Source: Ochotona curzoniae
Taxonomy: Eukaryota > Chordata > Mammalia > Lagomorpha > Ochotonidae
Assembly: GCF_017591425.1 (NCBI RefSeq)
Contig: NW_024466599.1
Span: 70,660,501 to 70,724,500 of the forward strand
Length of the DNA stretch: 64,000 bases
Reading direction: 5' to 3'
Shown here: piece after piece, positions 47,963 to 59,031 of the stretch
Position numbering within the stretch: position 1 is the first letter of the stretch
Layout of the letters: each line of letters opens with the position of its first letter
Notes under the pieces: model-generated
Told to the model about the DNA's origin: nothing
Seen by the model: only the letters and a program-made list of their open reading frames with translations
Databases searched by the model: none
Position numbers and translations under genes: made by a program

Positions 47963-48130
47963 CCGCTCGCCGGCTCGCGCGCAGGCACACTCACGAGAGA
48001 CAGAGAGAGAGAGAGCGGCGAGCTCGCCTCGCCGCCGTCGCCACCGCCCCCTCCCCGGCGCTGCGCCCGCCCCTCCTCCCCTCCCTCGCGGCGGCCCGGC
48101 CCGCTGCAGCCGCCGCCGCCGCCGCCGCGG
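47963..48130 (-). other. AFF3: Inferred non-coding first exon of AFF3 (5' limit unknown)
   Basis: The sequence just upstream of the inferred donor, read on the minus strand, contains a CT-rich run (TCTCTCTCTCTCTGTCTCTC, about 48016-47996) and very GC-rich flanks, typical of a TATA-less CpG-island first exon. The transcription start cannot be fixed from sequence; the right-hand limit is a guess. Confidence 0.35.
48109..48126. repeat. Pure (GCC)6 tract upstream in CpG island
   Basis: Six uninterrupted GCC units followed by GCG, about 420 nt 5' of the AFF3 ATG, probably in or near the core promoter or first exon. On the AFF3 sense strand it reads (GGC)6. Confidence 0.85.
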
Positions 48131-48138
48131 TGCCGTGC

Positions 48139-48161
48139 GCCCGCCTGCCCGCCCGCCCGCC
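48139..48161. promoter_or_regulatory. Cluster of CCCGCC GC-box-like motifs
   Basis: Tandem GCCC/CCGCC units (including three consecutive gcccgcccgccc units) form overlapping candidate Sp1/KLF sites in the CpG island. They could help set AFF3 transcription in the absence of a TATA box. Inference from motif only. Confidence 0.4.
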
Positions 48162-49340
48162 TTTCTCCTCCGGGAGGCGCGTGTGCGCGGGCGAGGCCGA
48201 GGCGCGCGCGCGCCGTGAGCCCCGCGCCGCGCCCGCCCCGCGCGCCCCTGCGCGGCTCCTCGGGGTCCCGTGGCGCTCGCAGGCCGCGCCGAGGGATCGG
48301 CCCTTTCGGCCTGGAGACCCCCGCGGCCCCGCCTGACCCTCGGCGCCCCCACGGGGTGTCCCGGGCTGACCTGGGGGCGCGAGCGCCAGGCAGGGGATGG
48401 GGGGGAAGCTGAGCCGCTCCGGCCTGCGCATCCCTGCGCCTCTCGCCCTCGGCCGGCCCCACCCGGTCCTGTCCCTCGGGCTGCACGCACTTCTCTTGCG
48501 GCCCAGAATCCGCTTGACCCAGTCAGGAGTTGAGACGGACGGGCGGCACTCAGGCTGCAGATGCCCGGGTGGGCGCCGGGCGATGACCGGGCCGCCTGCC
48601 TGAGGCGCGGCGGGAGTTAAGTGTGCAGCCCCGCGGCAGCGCCGTGCACAATTCGTTTGCCAGGTCTGGAGTCAGTAAGTTAAGGGGAGGATAAAGGGGA
48701 AGCGCTGCGCAGGGAAACCTCCTCCAGAATGACCTGCTTCTGAGCTGGCGCTAGCCTGCTGCGGAGGTGTCCCTCGGATTCCCCCTCCCATCTCCCAGCC
48801 AGTGGACCCCCTAGAACCCACTTGCCTGCTCCTAGTTCCCTACAGAGCAGGGGGCGAGGCCCCTGCGAACTTCCTGCCCCATCTCTGGTGAGGTAGAGTG
48901 ACCGGTTGTCCTCCGGAGGGATGACATGAGGTCCCTCCTTGGGACCCCGCAGAAATCAAGTACTTTTGTTGTGTGACCTTCCTGCTTTTCAAGAATTGTT
49001 CAAAAACAGTCCCGCGTCACGGATTTTGCGCAGCTCCACCAAAAGGGAGGGCCACCACTCTGCCGTGTCCTCCCTGCCTCCCGAGCAGGGGGAAACCCTG
49101 CTTGCGCAGCCGGGTGACCCTCGCGTCCCTCTGGGGCCAGCGCTCCAGGAGCCTGGCTCCCGATAGGACTCTGGGAGAGAAGAGCCGCTCAAGGATCCGC
49201 CTCCTCACCAGAGGTCCCACACCCCACGCCACGTTCCCTGCTGAGAGGAAGGCCTTTCCAATCCTTGCCCTCTTTGTTTCTTTTCTGGACAAGAACCGGA
49301 GCCTCCAGAAATTTAGACATTGGGGAAAAATTACGGGACA

Positions 49341-49353
49341 CCCCCCCCCCCCC
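49341..49353. repeat. (C)13 homopolymer
   Basis: Uninterrupted run of 13 C. Confidence 0.9.
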
Positions 49354-50680
49354 AGCCACCACTTTTCACCCTCCCTCCTCTTGATTGAGAATAAACAGAC
49401 TGTAGACGCAAGTAGAGAAACCTGGAGGCCAGTGAGAATTCTAGCCTATTTGAGACTGGGTTACAAAATGCTTGTTCCCTTCCCTCTCCTTCGCTTCCCC
49501 AGCCCGGAATTATTCCCTCTGCCTTTATTAGCATCCAGAACCAGTGCGCAAAAACACTACAGGAAGGCAGAATCAACATCTGCACAGTTTGAAACATCAC
49601 AATTGTTATTTTTTTTTAACAAGCTGACAACTCCCAGCCCTTAAAGACCTCCATCAGGAATGGAAGATATTAACAAGGCTACAAAAGAACAAAGAGACGA
49701 TGAATAGAGGAGAAAGAACACAGGTGTGAAGGGCTGGCTGCCTGAACCCCAGTCCACAGCTTCTTGGGAAAGGAGCAAGAGGTGGGGGGCGGGGCTGAAC
49801 AGTCTTCCTGCTGTCTCCTTAGCATCGGCCTTGTTGGAAATGTTTGCTCTGGCATGGGTGAGATGAAGACATCCCTCGGAGACAGCATTCCCGGGAACAA
49901 AGGCTGGGGGGTGGAGAGTGGAAAAGAGAGGGAGAGGAAGGGCCCCTCTCTGGAAGAACTGCAAGTTCCAAGGGCTGAAGGCAAAGCGAAACGTGTCCTC
50001 TTCCTGTTCCCCTGCTCCTGGGCCGCAGCTGGAAAGCCTCTGCAGGAAGGAGACCTCCCACCCCTACCCGGGGCCTGGCTGGCCTTCCTTCCCCACCGCG
50101 TATGTTTATATACGACTAACAAACAGAACACGTGGGGGAGGCTGAAGATAAATAGGGGAGACAAGACTACTGGAGGAGGGTGCTCAGCAAAGTCCTTCTC
50201 TACAAAGCACCATCACGTGGTACTGGACAGACTCAGAGTCCACACTCTTTGAGTGTGCCTGAGCCAAAAGCCATCGCACTGCGGGTATTTAAAATGCTCT
50301 GTAGCAATAGCTGTCATTTCTGCTTAGGGCCTTCGGACTTTTATTTCCAGTGTCTAATTGTACAGTGTCCACTTGGAGAGTGGGGCTTCTGAAGAAACAT
50401 CAGAGTCATAGATTTCATGTTTTTTTTTTTAAACTGAATTGTCATAGAAATAAATGCTAGTTTCTACAAGAAAAATATAGACTGGTTAATGAGAGCCTTG
50501 GTGGGGAGGATCTTCTCATTATTTTTCTGGTTTATGAAGATGTTCCCATTGTCCTCTAGTCCCTCAGGACACGAATCAAACCAGGCACTTAATCTAGTTG
50601 TCAAAATTTTAAATCCTTAATACAGAGCATTTAAAAAGCTTGACTTTCTGGGATTAGAAGGCCAGAACTACATGAGAAGC

Positions 50681-50699
50681 TTTTTTTTTTTTTTTTTTT
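50681..50699. repeat. (T)19 homopolymer
   Basis: Uninterrupted run just before a CSINE; it could be the reversed tail of a lost or unrecognised retroposon. Confidence 0.9.
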
Positions 50700-50724
50700 G
50701 GTGGTGGGCGAATAGGCTGGAAAA

Positions 50725-51018
50725 AAATAAGAGATTTCTTCATCTGCAAGACCTGGCATCCCATATAGGCTTCAGTCATGTCCCAGCTGCTCCACGTTCC
50801 TTTCAGCTCCTTGTTTATGGCCTGGGAAAGCAATAGAGGATGGCCCAAGGCTTGAGGCTGCACCTGTGTGAGAGACCCACAGGAAGATCTTGGCTTCACA
50901 TTGGTTCAGCTTTGGTCATTGCAGCCTCTTGAGAAGTGAACCAGTGGATGAAAGATATTTCTGTCTCTCCTCTTCATAAAACTGCCTTTCCAATAAAAAT
51001 AAAATCTTAATAAAATAG
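50725..51018 (+). mobile_element. CSINE
   Basis: 'catctgcaagacctggcatc', 'gtcccagctgctccacgttcc', 'ggcctgggaaagcaatagag', 'ggcccaaggcttgagg', 'tgcctttccaataaaaataa'. Confidence 0.88.
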
Positions 51019-52809
51019 GACCAAGGATTGATTAAATTGAAATAGAAATTTCATGTGCTATTTCTCTGTAAAGCTATTACAATTTTTGGGCATCCCATAA
51101 GCCTTATGACCTGTGGGTTTGTTTGTCTTGTATGTGTATATGTGTGTGTGTTAGCTGTGGTTGGGTTTTTTATTTTTTTCCTGCCTAGATCAATGTAAGT
51201 AATATCCCCCAGAGCCACATCAAGCCAAGCAGTTCAGGGCTGGCAGCTGTGGGACAGGAGTGGCTTGGCATACTAGGGTAGAATTGTTGGTTTGTTGAGG
51301 CTGACTCTCTGAAAAGAAGGGACTAAGAGATGAATGCTGCTCTCTCTGAGGTCAGGCATATGCATATCCTAGCAGAGGTCCCATCATACCCTGCTGATCT
51401 AGAACTGGACCCTCCCCCCAGGCCCACCAGTGAATTCATAGCCTCTCCCTAAATAAGAGTGGAGAGGAGAAAAACCTTGCACAGTTTCATGACAACCATG
51501 TGCTAATGTCAAGACACAGCTGCAACTCAGAGGTCACCCTAGTGACCAGGTGGGATTTGTACTCTCTGGTCCCCTAAAAAAAAAAAATAGGTCATATCCA
51601 AAGCCAGCTCTTTAGGAAGTCTTACTACTAAAGGTGATGGAGCTCACCACCCCCTAGCCCCTGGTCCATCCCCTCCAGCACTATTTGTCACAACATCTGT
51701 TCCAGCAAAGCCATAGCTATATTTCTTGGCTTGCTTTTCTTTCCAGAGGCTGCTTGGGCATTGCTAACTCTCTGGAGACTGCCGGAGAAACCCTCTAGGC
51801 TTTTGACTTGCACATCACATGCTAAAACATGAGGCTCACAACAGGGAGAGGTCTAAAGACACTACGGATACAAGAGACAGAGCTCTAGTGTTTCCAGACC
51901 TTTGCCTATCCCCATAGGCATGTCACAGTGGTGCTAGCCTGGGCTCCAAGATGCCTTTCTAGTCTGTGTGTTCTTTCATCATTCACCGGGTCCTGAGCAG
52001 ATGGTGCGACTGTGCTGGCTGTCATCACTCCTCCTATGTTTCCATGGAAACATAGGGCAGAGGGACCATCTCCGCCTTGGGCTCTCTGACAGTATCCTCT
52101 GGCAGAGAACTTTGGCTCCCCGGCCTCTCCCTTCCTGCCCCTAGACCATTGCCACTGTCCTGGAGAGTTAGAAAAAGATCTGGGGGGCTCCAGCAAGAGA
52201 CAGGGTCAGGACAGAGATCAGCTAAGGACACACTGAGCACATAATGGTTGTGAACTGTCTTGAAAAAGGAAGGAGGATTGGATGGTTGAGATGCATTGGC
52301 AATGGCAGCATTTTGGGACATCTGCCCCTTCCACTAGCTTTCATCATGATTGACAATTGCCCAGATGTCCAGAGAGATGCGTGGAAGGTTTTGTGTGGCC
52401 GATCAGGCAACAGATAGTTGTGGAGTTGTAAATACATTGACTGAGGTTTGGTGCTTGGCTCACATTCCAGCCCTGGGAATGCGTCTTTCTGTAGAAACAG
52501 CCAGGTCTCCCCTAAGGAATGCAACTTTCTCCAAGTTTCCAACATCCTCCTGCCTACATCATTCACTTCTACAGCCCCTAAGACATTAATTAGATTCAGA
52601 AGTCCCTGAAAACAGTACAGCTCAGCGGGGTCAGAGGGCACGCAGGGCAGAGAAAGGCAAAGGGAAAATGACCCCTGGGAGAGGGGAAGGAAGTGGGGGG
52701 AAATTGTTCATGCCCTTCAAGTACTAAACAAGACAAAGGTGATTTTGAAATCAGATCAACTTCTATCACATGGTTTAGAGAATTAACATGTTGCCAAATG
52801 GAGTCACTG

Positions 52810-52840
52810 AAAAAAAAAAAAAAAAGAAAGAAAAAGAAAA
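52810..52840. repeat. A-rich simple repeat
   Basis: A16 followed by GAAAGAAAAAGAAAA. Confidence 0.8.
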
Positions 52841-53047
52841 TTCCACTGAGCCTAAGAATTCCATGCATCCATATTATTTAAGTTAGTTGGTTCTTAGCTG
52901 GAAAACAGACTGGTGGTGGGTAAAGCCTGCCACATTCTGCAAAGAAAAAAGTGAAACAACTGCACTGATGAAAATACTGAGGACAGAAACTCAGGAGAGG
53001 CATGTTCTAGCATAAGTCGTGCATTTACTGCCATGCTGATGACCACT

Positions 53048-53060
53048 GGGGGGGGGGGGG
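53048..53060. repeat. (G)13 homopolymer
   Basis: Uninterrupted run of 13 G. Confidence 0.9.
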
Positions 53061-54024
53061 ATAGTCCCATTGTCTCATGAGAGGAGAGGATTCGTACCAT
53101 TAGCAAAAGCCAAGTGTCCTGACTTGAGAACTTCACATCCCCACAAGCTCTCTGTGCTTCTGCCAGATGTGTCCCGGCTACCTGAACAAGAACCTGGTGA
53201 AGATGGGGTGATGAATAACCACCCAAACCAGGCTCTCCTGCTTGCATTCCAAGTGGGTGCTCTTCTGAGAACCGATTGCATTTAGTCCTCCCGGAAGTAT
53301 GTGGCCATGGCTCTTATCCTGCAGGTGAATCCAAAAAGGAATAGGTAGGTGTACCCTTCTAAAGTACAGTAGATTAGGGTTCAGATCTGGCGGCCTTGCT
53401 GTTGCCTCCAACCTCCCAAAACATTTGCCTTGATTTCCTGTAGTTTTGGAGCCTTCCTATGCTCACCAGCCCTTAAGGGAGGCATTTTACACTGGCTCTG
53501 AAGGGTGCCATGCTCTCTGTGTGAGCGGTCTTGTTCCAGGATTTGCCCCTACGGCTCTGTCGTAACCACAGCTGGAGCAAGGCTCCCTGTCTCCCTAGAC
53601 CACTATGTCTTCCTCTGCAACCCAGAGGATTGGATGGGTTGTTCTTCATTTCTGTCAGTTTTTGTTTCTGACAGTCCTCAAGCATCAGGGTTTTGTTTCC
53701 CGTTGTTCTTCCTGAGCAGAGCCAGACAGGAATCCCTGGAGTCTGTCAGGAGAGTCATAAACCTTCTCTTGTTTGAAGGCAAGACCTCCTGTTTGGCTTA
53801 AACAACCTTCAAGGTAGTGATCTCTCCCCAGCAGCACACAGTAAGCACAAGAGACTTGTGTGAAAGAAGCAAAACCTAGGGAGCTGGGCTCTTCGGTCTG
53901 TGGCACCCGAGAAGGTGCCAGCACACAGCCCCAGGAAGATGCTGAAGGTGTAAGTGGAACATCCTTAGATCCCAACCCCAAAATAGACATTCTATCTTTA
54001 ATGAGTTAAAACTTAAGGGCAGTA

Positions 54025-54330
54025 GGATAGGATTAGCAGTTAGCCTGGTAGTGTGGATATCTGTGTCCCTTATTAGGAGTGCTTTGCTCTGAGTCCCGTC
54101 TCCATCACAATTCCAGTTTCTTGCCAATGCACACCCTTGGAGGCAGTAGGCGTGGGCTTAAGCAGCTGATTTACTACCACCTATTTGGGAGACTTAAGAT
54201 TGAGTTTCTGCTTGCCTGCTCAACCTGGCTCAGTCCAAGTCTTTGTGAGCCTTTAGGGGTAAGCCAGCAGGTGGGAGATCCCTCTGCACTTCCTGATCTT
54301 TTCTGTTTCCCAAATTATAAACAGATGAAA
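54025..54330 (+). mobile_element. CSINE, old copy
   Basis: 'cagttagcctggtagtgtgg', 'ctgagtcccgtctccatcac', 'tttcttgccaatgcacaccc', 'ggtgggagatccctctgc' in order. Confidence 0.6.
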
Positions 54331-54606
54331 GAAAGGTTTGCCTAAATGCCAAAAGGCATGTTGAGGTCTTCTCAAGTCCCTTTGGGAAGACACATTTCCC
54401 ACAGCTAAGAGTGGACACTGGGAAAGTCCAGGAAGAGAAGACACGGAGGGCAGAGTCAGTTCCTTGGGATAGCACATACTTGTGACTGTCTACCCAGCAC
54501 CCATTTGCCCTTTTTCTGAATAACAAGACCCAAGACTGATTTGGAGAAGTCATGAACTGGGCTGAAATAACTAGCCATGCCACATAGGAAGGGGCCACTA
54601 AAAGGT

Positions 54607-54712
54607 CATGGAAGACACGTGTTATGAAAACAATTGTGTGGGTTTTTGTTTTTGCATTGGAGTACATTTCTCTCTTAATTCTATTTTTTTTCCATGAGGT
54701 TTTGAAGCTGCC
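54607..54712. mobile_element. MITE-like repeat, copy 6
   Basis: 'ggtttttgtttttgcattgg', 'ctctcttaattctattttttttcc', 'tttccatgaggttttgaag' match the right end of the copy at 7424-7549. Confidence 0.55.
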
Positions 54713-56099
54713 TGATGAGATCTTCATTTAGATCAGAATTTCTCAGGTTTTGCTCTCCTGCAATGGACACCATTCCTCCCTCCAAGTCACTTCCTTCCTT
54801 CTCCCTGTCTAGAAAGCAATTTCAGGTCGGCAGGCTAGCTGTCATCATGAACCATAAGAGCAACAGCCACAGACCACAAAGGGTGTATCTGAGATGGAAA
54901 GGAGGCCAGCTCTTTGATGACTTCTTCACACAATTGTACTCACTTTAAACCACTTTCCTAGATCTGGACTTTTTGGAGCAAGATCAGCTCCTATGTTTTT
55001 GGTGAGCCAGCTAACAGACCACAAAGGTCACAGTGCCCAAGAGTACCCTACACCTGGCCACGTTCAGTCTGATCTACCAGATGTCCTACTATGTGCAGGC
55101 AAGGTAGCACCAATAGGAAATCTGTTGGGATTTATAGAAACATATGATCACTTCCTTAAGTATCATGTTGCCTTCTGTGTTCACTGCAATTGTTAAGACA
55201 ATCAATTAATTGTTAAGACAATCAATTAATAAGAACCTCATGCTGAACTGTGTGAAGATGGATTAATCTGGCTCCAGCCTTTATGAACATTCCTATCATT
55301 GTTTTCTTATTGTCACGTTATTTATTAGCCTGGTTAAGTTCCTGGTTAAGGAATATGCAACGATCTCACTGATGGAAAATGGCACAGGGAGAATAGCAGG
55401 CATCCTTTTTGTGTCCTTGCCGCAAGAGGCAGAAATGTGCACATTTCAGGCTTTGTCATTGTTCTCACCAATAAACTAATTACCAATGTATGAAATGGAT
55501 TTACTTCAAAAGGAGGTTAGAAGAAACAACTAATTAAGTGCAGTATTTTGCAATACAAACTGCACTGAAGGGTGAGAATCTTATAATAAAATCACAGAAG
55601 CTTGAAAATCAGCAGAAACAGAGAAGCTGTCTTCAGCTAACCTTCTTCCTGATGTGGCAATTCTCTCAGATCAACCATGGTATATTCAGCGTCTATTGGA
55701 AACATTCTATGGGAACATTCCTAATGGGAGGCAGCTCACCCTCTCAAAAGGCTTTCCTATTCCATTTTTAAACAGCTCAGTTCAGATCAGAATAGCATTC
55801 TTCCATCTGTGTATGGATCCCAAATTGATTTCCCTGTACCTTCCTAGCACATCACTATCTTGCAGTAAGTATGCCATTAGAACTTGATTTCACTGAATTC
55901 CTTCCACTAGCTTTGCATACACTGACACTTAGAGAGGAGACCTTGTTCAGTTGAGCAGGGAAAGGGAAATCTCTTAATAGGAGTACCTGGTAGGGGGCGG
56001 AGGTGCAGGTGGGATCTCCTAGTAGTAACATGTCTGTCGGGATGCTCACATCCTATGATGGAACACCTGAATCCGAATATCAGTTTCACTCCTGATCCC
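54713..56099. other. AT-rich intergenic DNA with candidate regulatory block
   Basis: No gene or recent repeat. The part from 55.19 to 55.63 kb is dense in TAATTA/TTAAT and ATTGT motifs and starts with a tandem duplication listed below. Confidence 0.4.
55191..55230. repeat. Perfect 20-bp tandem duplication (TGTTAAGACAATCAATTAAT x2)
   Basis: Two identical, adjacent 20-bp units, each holding a CAATTAAT core (homeodomain-type) and an ACAAT motif (SOX-type when read in reverse). Confidence 0.95.
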
Positions 56100-56245
56100 A
56101 GGTTCCAGCTAATATGCATGCTGGGAGGCTCAGGGTGATGACTCAAGTGATTGGGTCTGGGCCACCACTCATTTGGCAGACCAAGATTGAGTTTCCAGTG
56201 GCAACCACTGAAAACTTCAGGGGACTGAACTAAAAGATGAATCAA

Positions 56246-56277
<32 letters not shown>

Positions 56278-56335
56278 CTCCCTGCCACCTGCCTCTCAAG
56301 TAATGAATCTCAAATAAATTTTTAAAAAGCAGGTG
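56100..56335 (+). mobile_element. CSINE, old copy with (TC)n
   Basis: 'gctgggaggctcagggtgatgactcaag', 'ccaagattgagtttccagtgg', then (TC)n and 'aatgaatctcaaataaatttt'. Confidence 0.6.
56246..56277. repeat. (TC)n simple repeat in CSINE tail
   Basis: CT dinucleotide run expanded inside the SINE's pyrimidine-rich 3' region. Confidence 0.85.
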
Positions 56336-57189
56336 AGTATGAAAAAGACAGAAACCCTTACTTCTTCCAAGTAGAATTGACTTCTTGGTAGAAAGCAACT
56401 TCAAAGAGAAGCTGAAGCTGGCTGTGTAAGAGGGACAATGCCCTCCCCATCACAGGATGAGGAGGCAGGAAACTCTGGGATACAAAACCCAGCAACAGAG
56501 TGAAAGTAAGCAAAGCAGTAACTCTGAAGATAAGGCACTCCCCTCCATGAGCAGGGAGAGAGCAGCTCCTGCCAGGGTTTGTTTCCAGTGTTCCCCCCAA
56601 GCTCCAACTCTGCTCTGTTACTTATTGTAATTCTACTTACTTGGCACAGACCATAACAATTTTATGAATTTAGCATTGCTTTATGTGATTCTCTAGACAA
56701 CAATATGAAGTTTATTACAACATAAAGGAAAATTCATCCTCTTGGACCTGAATGCATGTCAGCCCAGATCCCTACACTGTCATCCCTTAAAGAATGTGTC
56801 CTCAAGTCAGGGCTGAAAGCACAGGGACAAGGCCTCAGGAGGACTCTCAATGACCACGGCAGTCATTTCAGATCAGGATGTACAGAATAAGTACTACTGT
56901 ATACCTAGCATGCACAAGCTAAAGATTAAAAAAGAAAATTGCCACAGCCAAGAGGATAATTTCTATCCACCTACTCATTCTTGAATTCAATGTCTGTGGA
57001 GCCAGTTATTTCCTCAGAACTCTACTAGGCACCAAGGTTACCACCAAGGGTGAGACAGGCATGGTCTCATGGAATGGGTTTCTGCTATGTAGAAGGAAGG
57101 AGTACAAACATTCGAGGAGATCTTTCTAGAAAGAATGATGGTTCTGTAATACAAGCCAAGAAATAATTTATCTAGAAGAAGCAGGCTAC
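56336..57189. other. Intergenic DNA without recognised gene
   Basis: No repeat or gene recognised. Confidence 0.4.
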
Positions 57190-57425
57190 TGGGGTGGGAG
57201 TCACAGTAGCTATGTTGAATTCCCAGCTCCAGCTCACGATTTAGCTTCTCACCAACTCAGACACTGAGAAGCAGCAAGTGATGGCTCAAGTGACTGGGTC
57301 CCTTTCACCCATGTGCAAAGTGTAAGGTGCCTTTCTAGCTCCTAGTTCCCACTCCAACTCAGTGAGCTGCATTGAATGGGAGACATTTATTTCTTTACCT
57401 CCGTGATTAAATGATCAATTAATTC
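57190..57425 (+). mobile_element. CSINE-like old fragment
   Basis: 'attcccagctccagctcacg', 'cagcaagtgatggctcaagtgactggg', 'ctagttcccactccaactcag' follow the old C-repeat variant. Confidence 0.5.
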
Positions 57426-58478
57426 AGAAAAAGAGAATAAGGGACATGAGAAAGGCTCTAAGAGAAAAAATCAAAGTCTGTGTAGTCTGTGTATGGATAG
57501 AAGTCAGTACTTGTGGATGAGGACTGCCAGACTCTTAAAGGGGCTTTGTCCAGCACTCACAGCTGGGAGAGCCTGCAAACCAAAGAGTGAGATGGCAGTG
57601 CTGGTAGAGCACTCTGGGTGAAGGAAACATACAAGACAAGGCCTAGAGCCACTGGAAGCTTGGCTTGTCCCAGTCACAGGGAACTTTCCCACATGTCCAA
57701 AGTATTGCAATGGAGTAGGGAGTTGTAGAAGGTAGGTAGTCAAGTGCAGTGTTGAGAGGCAAAATCAAGAGAGGGGGAAAAAAAAACAAAAAGCAAAGTC
57801 AGGCCCAGGGATCAAGGCCAGGTGAAGGACCCTGCTTTGGGAGACTGTAAAGAACAGTGTGACAAGTGAGCAGGAAACAAACAGCAGAGCCAGTAAAGCA
57901 ACGAGGCACACAATTGCCAAACCCAGGGGGACAAATGAGGGCCAAAAAGAGGAAATGGCTTCTGAGAAACCAGAGAAAGTCTTTTGCTTAGTGCTGGGCC
58001 CACAGATTTTCCTTTCAATTGTTACAAAATCAAGCATGTCTATAGTCAAACAGCTGGCTGCAACACTGGTAGGGTCCAACACAAGATGGAAATATGGAGT
58101 GTCTTGTTCATCTCTTACTAAGAATTTCAAAACTAAGGCCTACATGGCTTCAAACCAAGATGGGGATTCTTCTAAGAGGGGCCTCTGTGTGGCTGGGCAG
58201 GTTGCACACTTGAGGAGCCAGCCATGTCTCAGCAGCTCTGCAGGCATTCTGCTAGCAGTGAGATTGGATGCTGGCTCCTGGGAGCCTGTTGTTACAAGGA
58301 CTGGTTGAGCAGCACGCTTAGAACTCAGAAGCATTCTCACGCAATCAGCATCATCCAAGCCTCATGTGTGTAAGTTCATTCCACAAGGAAAGTGTTTCTG
58401 AATCACATGGATAACACATGCAGGAAGTCCACATGCTCTTCTACAAAGTCACTGGAAAATAGAATTAAATGAAAAGTT
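57426..58478. other. Intergenic DNA without recognised gene
   Basis: Overlapping open frames of 121 and 149 codons on opposite strands (57.77-58.31 kb) have no recognisable domain. A-run at 57777-57790. Confidence 0.4.
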
Positions 58479-58705
58479 TAGGGGCACATGTGTGGAGCAT
58501 CAGGTTCCTAGCTCCTGCTTCCTGCTGACATGGACCCTGGGACATGAGGCATTGGTGATGGCTCATGTAGTTGGGTTTCTGCCATCCACAAGGGAGAACT
58601 GGATTGAGTTCCTAGATCTCATTCAATCTGTCAACACTTAGAGAGTGAACCAACAGATGGGGACTCTCCCTGCCTCTTATAAAATAAATACGAATTTTAA
58701 AAATC
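58479..58705 (+). mobile_element. CSINE, old copy
   Basis: 'tggtgatggctcatgtagttggg', 'ctgccatccacaagggagaac', 'gagtgaaccaacagatggggac', and an AATAAATA tail. Confidence 0.6.
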
Positions 58706-58751
58706 AAAGAGAAAAGCAACATGTAAGCATTATAAAAGAATGGGTTTTTTT

Positions 58752-59031
58752 TTAAAAAATTTACTTATTTATTGTAAATGTCAGAGTTACAGAGTGAGAG
58801 AGATCTTTGATCTACTGGTTCACTTCTCAGATGGCTACAACTACCAGAACTGGCCCAGACTGAAGCCAGAAGCCAGAAGCACTTGTGGATACAGTGGTCC
58901 AAGAACTTGAGCCATCTTCTGCTGCTTTTCCCTGACCACTCACAGGGAACTGGATCGAATGTGGACTTGAACCAGTGCCTAAACGGAATGCAGGCATTGC
59001 AACAACAGCTTTACCCACAAAGGCAACTGCC
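58752..59031 (-). mobile_element. CSINE, minus strand
   Basis: 'aatttacttatttattgtaaatgtcag', 'gatctactggttcacttctc', 'ggcccagactgaagccagaag', 'cttctgctgcttttccctg', 'gtggacttgaaccagtgcc'. Confidence 0.82.

Larger units (their letters stand above)
47080..48680. promoter_or_regulatory. AFF3: CpG island / AFF3 promoter
   Basis: CpG dinucleotides and G+C rise sharply compared with the AT-rich flanks, are densest from about 47.16 to 48.60 kb, and surround the AFF3 first coding exon. No TATA box is evident. Several GC-box (Sp/KLF-type) runs such as CCCGCCC occur around 48.06-48.24 kb. A CpG-island promoter with dispersed starts is expected for this gene family. The shore at 46.88-47.08 kb is also CpG-enriched but less dense. 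Confidence 0.85.
48681..50724. other. 5' flanking DNA of AFF3 without recognised gene
   Basis: Moderately GC-rich to about 50.1 kb, then AT-rich. No divergent protein-coding exon recognised; a divergent non-coding transcript from the CpG island cannot be excluded. Homopolymers C13 (49341-49353) and T19 (50681-50699). Open frames up to 223 codons (48973-49644) have no domain. Confidence 0.4.
51019..54024. other. Intergenic DNA without recognised gene
   Basis: A-rich simple repeats (51576-51588; 52810-52840) and a G13 run (53048-53060). No gene recognised; open frames up to 139 codons lack domains. Confidence 0.4.

Noticed and set aside
47163..48218. 351-codon plus-strand open frame with poly-Ala
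   Set aside because: The reverse complement of the GGC tract and CpG island gives long spurious frames. Arg/Pro/Ala-rich with no domain; it opposes AFF3.
46883..48486. Several 146-262 codon frames on the minus strand
   Set aside because: Overlapping in all frames, composition driven by GC content.
47636..48490. 284-codon minus-strand open frame ending in MDSFDLALLQEWDLESLW
   Set aside because: Only the final 17 residues are AFF3. The rest is a stop-poor GC-rich frame running through the CpG island, and the terminal W and stop come from reading through the splice donor.
48973..49644. 223-codon open frame upstream of AFF3
   Set aside because: No domain or signal peptide; likely a GC-rich chance frame.
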